9,602 nt of DNA. It comes from Bacteroidota bacterium (GTDB taxonomy: Bacteria > Bacteroidota > Bacteroidia > Bacteroidales > Marinifilaceae). The position numbers and the translations under genes are program-made. The stretch lies in NCBI GenBank assembly GCA_023400335.1, contig JAEXFF010000001.1, positions 1-9,602 on the forward strand, written 5' to 3'. Positions 1-6,049 of the stretch are shown piece after piece. The notes beneath the pieces are model-generated. The model had not been told where the DNA came from. It worked only from the letters and a program-made list of their open reading frames with translations, and did no database searches. The stretch's first letter is position 1. Every line of letters begins with the position of its first letter.

Positions 1-620
1 TCAAACCATATTCCGCCGACAGTTCCGTAATTCGTCAGCAATTCCGTTAGCTGGGCATCTGTAAATTTCAGATAATTTTCCCAATTTCCTTCCGCTTTCC
101 TTCCGGTTTTATGTCCGGTTCGTCCCAAAGGGAAATAGTCGGGATGATGCCAATCCAAATGGGAATAATAAAAAAACAATTTTATTCCGGCTTTTTTGCA
201 AGCCTCTGCCAACTCTTTTATTACATCGCGCCCGAAAGGTGTGGCATCTACAATGTTATAATCCGACTGCCGGGTGGCAAACATCGAAAAACCGTCGTGA
301 TGCCGGGAAGTAATGCAAATGTATTTCATGCCCGCCTTTTGAGCAACCGCTACCCATTCTTCAGCGTTGAACTTAGAAGGATAAAAACCGGCCGCCAATT
401 TTTGGTATTCTTTCTCATTCAAGCCCTTCTGTTCCAATACCCACTCTCCGCTTCCCAACATACTATAGATCCCCCAATGGATAAACATTCCGAAACGGGC
501 GTCCCGGAATTCCTCCCGGTTTTTCAGATTCTCGGCTGATGGAACATAAACCGCTGCCTCCTGTCCGTTCACCCCTATCCAGGTACACAGCAGATACAGC
601 ATAAATAAATAATATTTCAT
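1..620 (-). CDS. GH29 alpha-L-fucosidase, N-terminal part (cut by window edge)
   Basis: Exo-acting enzyme expected to release alpha-linked L-fucose from host-type glycans in the periplasm. I read 206 complete codons from ATG at 620-618. Residues 1-19 form a signal peptide, with likely cleavage at NG|Q. The GH29 barrel then begins: FGMFIHWG (43-50), WVAVAQKAGMKYICITSRHHDGF (89-111, with the His-His pair H107/H108 and D109), SDYNIVDATPFGRDVIKELA (119-138) and YYSHLDWHHPDY (151-162). The last codons read GGIWF followed by GA, so the next residue is Asp or Glu. In GH29 this motif carries the catalytic Asp nucleophile, so the window stops inside that codon. The catalytic domain's second half and any C-terminal modules are not visible, and GH29-A versus GH29-B cannot be decided. 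A Cys at position 12 lies in LLC, a poor lipobox, so a soluble periplasmic form is more likely than a lipoprotein. A perfect hairpin abuts the start codon. No clear TAnnTTTG box was found upstream. Confidence 0.95.
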   Translation of the reverse strand, partial: MKYYLFMLYLLCTWIGVNGQEAAVYVPSAENLKNREEFRDARFGMFIHWGIYSMLGSGEWVLEQKGLNEKEYQKLAAGFYPSKFNAEEWVAVAQKAGMKYICITSRHHDGFSMFATRQSDYNIVDATPFGRDVIKELAEACKKAGIKLFFYYSHLDWHHPDYFPLGRTGHKTGRKAEGNWENYLKFTDAQLTELLTNYGTVGGIWF

Positions 621-650
621 GGTATTTTTTATTTAAAAGTAAAAAATACC
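621..650 (-). promoter_or_regulatory. Perfect hairpin directly before the fucosidase start codon
   Basis: Positions 621-631 (GGTATTTTTTA) are the exact reverse complement of 640-650 (TAAAAAATACC), giving an 11-bp stem with an 8-nt loop. The right arm, read on the minus strand, touches the fucosidase ATG at 620. In the transcript this would fold over the ribosome-entry region. It could act as a translation-limiting structure, a binding site for a dimeric regulator, or a chance A/T palindrome. It is less likely to be the terminator of the upstream barrel gene, because no U-tract follows the stem on the minus strand. Confidence 0.4.
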
Positions 651-750
651 CGAAAAACACTTGTTCCTGATTTCCGCCAACCGATTTTTCCGCCTGATAT
701 TCTTACGGCTTCCGGTATCAGCCCATTCCCACAAAGTATTTTTCGGATAT

Positions 751-770
751 TTCAAAAAACATTTTTTGAA
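751..770 (-). terminator. A/T-only hairpin after the first barrel gene, weak terminator candidate
   Basis: TTCAAAAAACATTTTTTGAA is a near-perfect palindrome (arms 751-759 and 762-770) beginning about 18 nt past the stop codon of the barrel gene at 789-1385. It can form an 8-bp stem with a 4-nt loop. The stem has only one G-C pair and the T-run lies inside it, so it is not a classical intrinsic terminator. It is the only structured element at the position where a terminator would be expected. Confidence 0.3.
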
Positions 771-788
771 TCCCGTTTTATTCTTTTC

Positions 789-1385
789 TTAAAAATTCAG
801 TTTATAACCTACAGAAAGCTGGAATACATGATTTTTATTAGACTTTCCAATAACATCCTTATCAAAAACATTTGTCAATCCGATATTATAACGGGCAGAG
901 AACATTATCCCCATATCCAGCTCATAAGAAGCACCGACAGCCAGACTCAATCCCACAGTATTGAGATTATGCAATTTTACTTTAGTCGTTGCATCTCCGA
1001 CTTTCAACACATCTTTTGCATTTAAAGCAAATTCCAATTGAGGCCCTACTTCTACATTTAACCTATCCCAGACATTTAAACGGGCTAAAACGGGTATATT
1101 CAAATAATTTACCCTTATCATTTCCTTTACTTTAGAACCCTCATAATCATATTTATCTCTTGCTCCTTGCCGGGAATATAACAATTCAATCTGCATCCCA
1201 ACAAAGTCAGTAAATTTCACATTAGCAAAACCTCCGATATGAATGCTCGCCTTATTGTTCATATCAAAATAATTAGTGAGATTGGTTACGTTTAACCCCA
1301 CTTTAGGACCAAAATTTAAATCAGACTGAGCTTTTACACTTCCGAAAAATGCCACAGCGACAACTAACAATAAAATTCTTTTCAT
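789..1385 (-). CDS. PorT-type outer-membrane beta-barrel protein, copy A
   Basis: Small outer-membrane protein of 198 residues. A Sec signal peptide (1-19, cleavage at KA|Q) is followed by about 178 residues of alternating hydrophobic strands typical of the Bacteroidetes family Pfam calls OMP_b-brl_2 (PorT family), probably an eight-stranded barrel. Recognisable family stretches are FGPKVGLNVTN near residue 25, LLYSRQG near 68, VNYLNIPVLARL near 92, VGPQLEF near 112 and SVGYKLNF at the end. The C-terminal Phe fits a BAM recognition signal. By hand alignment it is about 55% identical over the mature region to the barrel gene at 1859-2455, so the two arose by duplication. It has its own Bacteroidetes promoter at 1416-1448 and so is probably monocistronic. 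The ATG at 1385 gives a complete signal peptide with no better alternative. The substrate or partner of these barrels is generally unknown, and PorT-type similarity does not by itself imply type IX secretion. Confidence 0.9.
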   Translation of the reverse strand: MKRILLLVVAVAFFGSVKAQSDLNFGPKVGLNVTNLTNYFDMNNKASIHIGGFANVKFTDFVGMQIELLYSRQGARDKYDYEGSKVKEMIRVNYLNIPVLARLNVWDRLNVEVGPQLEFALNAKDVLKVGDATTKVKLHNLNTVGLSLAVGASYELDMGIMFSARYNIGLTNVFDKDVIGKSNKNHVFQLSVGYKLNF

Positions 1386-1415
1386 ATCACACTCTTTTTG
1401 GTTATTATTCTAGAA

Positions 1416-1448
1416 CAAAGTTAAAAAATATTTCATAAAAATAACAAA
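1416..1448 (-). promoter_or_regulatory. Bacteroidetes-type promoter of barrel gene A
   Basis: Read on the minus strand, TTTG (1445-1448) is followed after 21 nt by TAACTTTG (1416-1423). This matches the Bacteroides primary-sigma consensus TTTG-N19-21-TAnnTTTG. Transcription would begin near 1410, giving a leader of about 25 nt before the ATG at 1385. It is the best-formed promoter in the window. Confidence 0.7.
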
Positions 1449-1802
1449 AATCGTGCCGCGATAAGAGACTCAGCCTTTCCTCTTCACAACCCTTTTAATA
1501 TCTGAGATAAAATAAGCTTAAATGTATAAATGTGCAGGTGTATAAATGTTTAAAATGTGCAGGTACTTAAAAGTTAGAGCGGTTGAATGAGGAAGGATGG
1601 ATTAATGGCACTCTGTGTCGGATGAAGGTTCGTCTGACGATTCACGGATTAACGAACCTTCGGTTCTGATAAAAAATAAGTAAAAACCTGAATTTTATCC
1701 GGCACTGAAATGTAAAACGGATTCCAAAGACAACATTTATCTATAGCTAAGAGCTTTTGGAACATTTAAACACTTATACACTCTATCCCTCAGTCTGTAA
1801 GA
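1449..1802. repeat. Gene-free spacer with short direct and inverted repeats
   Basis: About 350 bases between the terminator of barrel gene B and the promoter of barrel gene A, with no plausible reading frame. AAATGTGCAGGT occurs at 1528-1539 and 1553-1564, and TGTATAAATGT at 1523-1533 and 1539-1549. The stretch 1538-1557 recurs inverted at 1763-1781, where its reverse complement reads GTGTATAAGTGTTTAAATG; they agree at about 18 of 20 aligned positions with one single-base gap. Two hairpins lie between (1624-1666). It could be a decayed small non-autonomous element, an intergenic repeat family or an untranslated RNA. No target-site duplication was recognised. Confidence 0.45.
1624..1666. other. 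Two overlapping, mutually exclusive hairpins
   Basis: GAAGGTTCGT (1624-1633) pairs perfectly with ACGAACCTTC (1652-1661) across an 18-nt loop. The 3' arm can instead form a compact hairpin, GAACC (1654-1658) with GGTTC (1662-1666) around a TTC loop. Because the arms share bases, only one can form at a time. No expression evidence or known RNA family was recognised, so this describes structure only. Confidence 0.4.
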
Positions 1803-1837
1803 TAAAAAAAGAGACCGTCAAAAAATGAACGGTCTCT
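1803..1837 (-). terminator. Intrinsic terminator of barrel gene B
   Basis: Stem AGAGACCGT (1810-1818) pairs with ACGGTCTCT (1829-1837), 9 bp with a 10-nt loop. On the minus strand it is followed directly by a run of T (complement of the A-run at 1804-1809). It begins about 21 nt after the stop codon of the gene at 1859-2455 and should stop transcription before the spacer and barrel gene A. Confidence 0.85.
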
Positions 1838-1858
1838 GATTTATAAAAAACAAAAGAA

Positions 1859-2455
1859 TTACCAATTAAACTTATAACCCACTGAAAATTGGAATACATT
1901 GTTTTTATTGCTTTTTCCAAAAGTATCTTTGTCAAAAGCGTTACTCAATCCCAGATTGTACCGGGCAGATACTAAAAACCGGTCGAACAGATCATAAGAC
2001 AATCCAAAAACGAAGCTAGCTTCTATGGAGTTCAGATCATGCATCTTATTCTTTACAGTTGTTCCTGAATGTTTGTATTTAGATTTGGCATTCAAACCTA
2101 TTCCCAACTGAGGACCTAAATCCACACTCAAACGATCCAATACATACAAACGGGCTAAAACAGGTATATTCAGATAATTCACCCGGTAATTTACTTTCTC
2201 TCTGATTCCGTCGATATCTACCTTGTCTCTCCACCCCTGGCGGGAATACAAAACTTCGACTTGTAAACCGATAAGATCGGTAAAACGGGCTTCTCCAAAA
2301 ACGCCCACATTGATACTGGCTTTGCTGTTTCCGTGTGAATGAGATATATTACTCACATTTAAACCTACTTTAGGCCCGATCGTGTATTCTGTCTGAGCCT
2401 TTGCACTACCCAACAGGGCAATACCCGCAATGAATGCTAATAATAATTTTTTCAT
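1859..2455 (-). CDS. PorT-type outer-membrane beta-barrel protein, copy B
   Basis: Paralogue of the barrel gene at 789-1385, also 198 residues. The signal peptide covers residues 1-20 (cleavage at KA|Q). The mature part has the same landmarks: IGPKVGLNVSN, VLYSRQGWRDK, RVNYLNIPVLARL, DLGPQLGIGLNAK, SARYNLGLSNAFDKD and FGKSNKN, closing with SVGYKFNW, whose terminal Trp suits BAM-dependent insertion. Conservation is highest in the predicted strands and the last 45 residues. Divergence is concentrated near residues 35-45, 78-90 and 125-160, where surface loops would be expected. The gene has its own terminator (1803-1837), is separated from GH31 by another terminator (2523-2552), and has a TAACTTTG box at 2488-2495, so it is probably transcribed alone. 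Its biochemical role is unknown. Confidence 0.9.
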   Translation of the reverse strand: MKKLLLAFIAGIALLGSAKAQTEYTIGPKVGLNVSNISHSHGNSKASINVGVFGEARFTDLIGLQVEVLYSRQGWRDKVDIDGIREKVNYRVNYLNIPVLARLYVLDRLSVDLGPQLGIGLNAKSKYKHSGTTVKNKMHDLNSIEASFVFGLSYDLFDRFLVSARYNLGLSNAFDKDTFGKSNKNNVFQFSVGYKFNW

Positions 2456-2487
2456 TTTAGTTCTAGTTTAGTTCGTTAATAATAAGA

Positions 2488-2495
2488 CAAAGTTA
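2488..2495 (-). promoter_or_regulatory. -7 promoter box of barrel gene B
   Basis: Reads TAACTTTG on the minus strand, identical to the -7 box of barrel gene A and at a similar distance from its ATG (2455). No TTTG is found 19-21 nt further upstream, where the sequence runs into the GH31 terminator, so the -33 element is absent or degenerate. Confidence 0.5.
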
Positions 2496-2522
2496 TGAAA
2501 CATTCACGAAATATGGAGGGCA

Positions 2523-2552
2523 TAAAAAACGGGTATCCGCTCAGATACCCGT
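2523..2552 (-). terminator. Intrinsic terminator of the GH31 gene
   Basis: ACGGGTATC (2529-2537) pairs perfectly with GATACCCGT (2544-2552), a 9-bp stem with a 6-nt loop. On the minus strand it is followed by a T-run (complement of 2524-2529). It lies about 28 nt after the GH31 stop codon and directly upstream of the barrel B promoter, so the two genes are probably separate transcripts. Confidence 0.85.
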
Positions 2553-2580
2553 ATTTTATACTATAAAATGTTATGAAAAC

Positions 2581-5500
2581 TTAATAAGTCAACTCAAACC
2601 AATGATCTTCATCCGTAGATACCGGAAGTGTACGAACTTTTAAAGTTCCTTTCTTCTGTTCCGGATCAAAATACCAACCACTCTTTCCTGCTTTAAAGTC
2701 AGCGTCTGTGATATTTTTTAAAGCTGTACCGTTCAAAGAAACTTGCAAAGGGGGTTCTCCCGCATGTACATTCAGTTCATAAGCCCTTTCTTTTAGCCGG
2801 CCTTTGTAGTCCCCGCGGGCTTTTCCGATATGTACGGTAATAATCCCTTTTTTATCTTTAGGTGCAGACATGGAAATAAGGGTTTTGGCAAACTCTCCTT
2901 TCCGGTAATCCCTGCTTAACCCATCGTCTTCATACATGTCAAAAGCGCTATCCCCATAAGGATATAAATCCAAAGTCAATACATCCGCAGGTTTTTCCCA
3001 TACATAATTCATCTGAGGATACATCGGAATAATCGCTCCCTGACGGATAAATACCGGGCAGATATCCAGAGCAGCCTTATACTTTTTCATCCATTTTCCA
3101 CCTTCATACTTTTCGCCGGTCCAGTAATCATACCAAGTACCTTGAGGGAAATAAATATCTTCCCGTTCACAGGTTCCCCTCCAATCCCCCCTTTTATACA
3201 CCGGAGCCACTAACATCCATTCCCCGCTCATAAACTGATATTGAGTAAGTGTATCATATGTCACTTCGTCTTCCGGGAACTCTAATACCATAGCCCTGAC
3301 CATAGGGACACCGCTTGTATGGGCTTCGTGGCAATATGTATAGGCATAAGGCATCAAACGCATTTTTAACCTCAGATACTCCCGGTTAATCTCCTCATAA
3401 GGATGTCCGTAAAGCCAGGGTTGCTTATCTACAGGAGCCCATCCGCTCATAGTCATAATAATCGGAGTAAATACTTTCCATTGCAGATCCCGGGTATATG
3501 TAAAGGCAGAACCTCCGAATATTCCGTCTACATCACTGGTCGCAGCATTATAAGCTGATAATCCCGCTCCGGTTATTGTCGGAATATGATAGCGGATATA
3601 ATCAAAATTGCCTGACTGGTCCCCACTCCATACGGTAGAATAACGCTGGGTACCTGCCCATCCGCATACCGACCACACAAACCCCCGTTCATCAGAATTC
3701 TGCTCTATTCCCTCATAAGCAGCCTTGGTCCCATTTAAAGCAAATTCATAACCCGGTCCGACCCAGGCTACATCTAACTTACAAATACGGGTTCCACATT
3801 TTCCAACTTCATAAGCGATCTTATCCACTCCGTTCTCCGTCCACAAGCCGGTATAAAAACCCCGTTTCTTCAATTCCTGCACTACAGAGTCCAGCTTCAC
3901 ATAACCACATCCGTAACCGTCATTGGGTAATATCCATCCCCTTGGCATGTCATGTTCAATATATTTTTCTGCAATCTGTTGTATTACGTCCGGTGTCTGT
4001 TGCTTCCAGCCCACCCGTTGTTCCGGTTTATTGTAGCAATCGGCATCTCCCATTGTCAACATCCAGAGAGCAGGCATAAAAGGTTTACCGGTAATATCCG
4101 TATAATCATTCAGGATATTTTTCAGAGTCGGTCCATAAAAATAAAAAGCATCAAACCGGTTCTCATCGTGAGAAAGAATACTTGAATACTCTACTTTCAT
4201 CCCGTCTTCTGCTGCCAGCTGCTCCATCCCGCTAAAGCAATATTTTCCCGGAGCAAAGGTGTTACGGAACACTCCATATCCGTTTGAAGACATATAGAAC
4301 GGCACCGGATTAGAAACCTGGCCTTCATGCCAACCCGTTATCGATATATCCAAATCTTTTCCTCCATGAGAAAAACGTCCTTGCTGCATTCCTCCTCCAT
4401 AAAAATGCTCCTTCCCTCCCCTCCTTAATGTCTGAGAAGTCTTTGCCCCGAAAGAAAGAGGCTCTTTCTCTTCAAATATCATTTTTTTATCCCCTTTATC
4501 ATAAAGGGCAAACCGCAAAGGTTTTTTGTAAACCCGAACGACACAAGCCGGAGTAGTGAAACGGTAATAACGGCTATTTTCACTGACAGAAACGGAAGGA
4601 TTTTTTATTCCGTAATCCACAACTATTGCATCCCCCGCCGGATTCGTATACTCCCCATCCTGAGCCAGCCATATCCGGAAAATATCGTTCCGGTAGAATA
4701 TCAGTTTTACTTTCGAATATCCGGAAGTAAATTCAAACTCAGATTTATTCAATTTTTTAAATCCCGTTACTTCCCCAAGGCTCATTTTAGCAGCATACAA
4801 ACGTACATTCATCACATCATTGCCCTTCTTCTCATCTTTCCCGTATTTTGTTTCAAACTGAATTTTATGAGAGCCTTGCCGGGACAAATCTACCGGAGGG
4901 AAAACGACCATCCGCTCTTCCTGTTTTTCCATAGGTTTCCCCTGTGCATCCACCACCGCTTTTAATTGACGTCCATCCCCCAGACCGGCCCAAACCTCAA
5001 AATTCTCCCGAACCGGTAAAGCTCCTACATTCTTAATTTTAATTTTCAAGGTATCGTGAGCCGTAAATTCATTTCCCTCCGGCCGGTGGGATTCCAAACC
5101 GATAATAGCCACATCATTGGCATAAGGCTCCGACAATTCGATATCATCTACCATCCAATACCAGGAAAACATTCCTTTCCAGAAAAAACGAAGGTATACG
5201 GCAGGCTGATTGGCTGCGATCTCCGATATATCAATCTCCTCCTGAATCGGTTCATGCATATTCGTCGCTGCCGGACGATCCTTTAATACATCGTATTCTT
5301 TCCAGGTCTTCCCGTCCTTACTCACTCCTACCCATAATCCTTTATTCTTAGCGGTAAACCAATTGTTCCAACGGAAAGCGTGCTGAAATTTCAATACAAC
5401 ATCGTCCTTTCCTTCACAGTTAATCGCCGGAGTCTGAAAATAGCCGGAAGGATATTCTTTCCGTTGGTTCCACTTTGTCACTTCTTCCCCTGTAAATACT

Positions 5501-5760
5501 CCTGCCCGGTATTGCATATGATATCCCCGGCTTCCGGAAGCAATCGGAGGGGCCTGCTGGTCAAACTGAAAAGAACCCGGATAAGGCTGATCTGTGATTA
5601 ACCACTCGTAAGTATGCCCTTCCGCTCCTGTCGAATCCACAATTACCCATCCTTCAGGCAACTTTCCCGAAGAAAAATCCTCTTTCCAAAAACTCTTTTG
5701 CTGGGCACTGAGCCACGTACTCATCCCGATAAAAAACACTAATAATAAAAACTTTATCAT
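2581..5760 (-). CDS. Secreted multidomain GH31 glycosidase, alpha-N-acetylgalactosaminidase-like
   Basis: Retaining exo-alpha-glycosidase of family GH31, 1059 residues. Residues 1-19 are a Sec signal peptide (cleavage at SA|Q; no lipobox). Residues about 24-212 form a MAM/gingipain-like jelly-roll, opening with EDFSSGKLPEGW and closing with WMVDDIELSEP. Residues about 215-325 look like a CARDB-type Ig fold (NDVAIIGLESHRP, IKIKNVGALPV). The GH31 N-terminal sandwich spans about 330-555 (FYGGGMQQGRFSH at 453-465), the barrel about 560-860, and C-terminal sandwiches follow, with a DUF5110-like part around 920-1050. D663 in KLDVAWVGPGY is the likely nucleophile and D714 in WSGDQSG the likely acid/base. 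The set PNDGYGCGY, GLWTENG, KLDVAWVG, GWAGTQRY and SDVDGIFGG resembles, from memory, the gut-bacterial alpha-GalNAc-ase clade rather than ordinary alpha-glucosidases (WxDMNE). GH31 also contains alpha-galactosidases and other specificities, so the substrate is inferred. The enzyme is probably periplasmic, since no type IX secretion tail is visible. Confidence 0.93.
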   Translation of the reverse strand: MIKFLLLVFFIGMSTWLSAQQKSFWKEDFSSGKLPEGWVIVDSTGAEGHTYEWLITDQPYPGSFQFDQQAPPIASGSRGYHMQYRAGVFTGEEVTKWNQRKEYPSGYFQTPAINCEGKDDVVLKFQHAFRWNNWFTAKNKGLWVGVSKDGKTWKEYDVLKDRPAATNMHEPIQEEIDISEIAANQPAVYLRFFWKGMFSWYWMVDDIELSEPYANDVAIIGLESHRPEGNEFTAHDTLKIKIKNVGALPVRENFEVWAGLGDGRQLKAVVDAQGKPMEKQEERMVVFPPVDLSRQGSHKIQFETKYGKDEKKGNDVMNVRLYAAKMSLGEVTGFKKLNKSEFEFTSGYSKVKLIFYRNDIFRIWLAQDGEYTNPAGDAIVVDYGIKNPSVSVSENSRYYRFTTPACVVRVYKKPLRFALYDKGDKKMIFEEKEPLSFGAKTSQTLRRGGKEHFYGGGMQQGRFSHGGKDLDISITGWHEGQVSNPVPFYMSSNGYGVFRNTFAPGKYCFSGMEQLAAEDGMKVEYSSILSHDENRFDAFYFYGPTLKNILNDYTDITGKPFMPALWMLTMGDADCYNKPEQRVGWKQQTPDVIQQIAEKYIEHDMPRGWILPNDGYGCGYVKLDSVVQELKKRGFYTGLWTENGVDKIAYEVGKCGTRICKLDVAWVGPGYEFALNGTKAAYEGIEQNSDERGFVWSVCGWAGTQRYSTVWSGDQSGNFDYIRYHIPTITGAGLSAYNAATSDVDGIFGGSAFTYTRDLQWKVFTPIIMTMSGWAPVDKQPWLYGHPYEEINREYLRLKMRLMPYAYTYCHEAHTSGVPMVRAMVLEFPEDEVTYDTLTQYQFMSGEWMLVAPVYKRGDWRGTCEREDIYFPQGTWYDYWTGEKYEGGKWMKKYKAALDICPVFIRQGAIIPMYPQMNYVWEKPADVLTLDLYPYGDSAFDMYEDDGLSRDYRKGEFAKTLISMSAPKDKKGIITVHIGKARGDYKGRLKERAYELNVHAGEPPLQVSLNGTALKNITDADFKAGKSGWYFDPEQKKGTLKVRTLPVSTDEDHWFELTY

Positions 5761-5880
5761 GCGCTGAATTTTAGAAAATTATAATGATGAAATTTATTCC
5801 TTTTTCAGGGTAAACTTACTTATTTTTCTTCACATTCTCGAACAAAATATGAACTTTATAAAAAATTTTACAATAAAAAG

Positions 5881-5934
5881 TAAAAAAGATTCCTTATTTT
5901 TTGCACTCCTGAAATAAAATATCCGGAAGAATCT
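5881..5934 (-). terminator. Imperfect hairpin with T-run, weak terminator candidate for pyk
   Basis: On the minus strand AGATTC (5929-5934) pairs with GAATCT (5887-5892), followed by a T-run (complement of 5882-5887). An inner stem TTATTT/AAATAA (5894-5899 with 5912-5917) could stack inside with an asymmetric bulge. It lies more than 100 nt past the pyk stop codon. The rest of the 5761-6049 spacer holds no gene or clear promoter. Confidence 0.25.
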
Positions 5935-6049
5935 GTCGGGAAGAAATGACATGCCAGGGAGGTAGGTTAACGCTCGTAATCAGCAAAGCATTAATCCACT
6001 TCCGTCAGGAAACATTCTTTCCAAACAGACTATCCCGGATTCTCCTTTC

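Noticed and set aside
111..539. 142-residue plus-strand open frame
   Set aside because: It is the antisense shadow of the GH29 fucosidase, which has clear family motifs on the minus strand.
463..660. 65-residue minus-strand frame overlapping the fucosidase start
   Set aside because: It is out of frame with the fucosidase and composed of frame-shifted fucosidase sequence; no independent protein-like features.
732..738. TACTTTG (minus strand) as a promoter of the fucosidase
   Set aside because: The spacer within the box is one base short of TAnnTTTG and no -33 element is evident; not firm enough to annotate.
5843..5850. ATATTTTG (minus strand) as the GH31 promoter
   Set aside because: The TA is one base out of register with TAnnTTTG and the region is A/T-rich; the GH31 promoter remains unidentified.
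5830..5952. 40-residue minus-strand frame (starts MSFLPDRF) between pyk and GH31
   Set aside because: Phe/Lys-rich product of A/T-rich sequence with no promoter or family signal, overlapping the weak terminator candidate.
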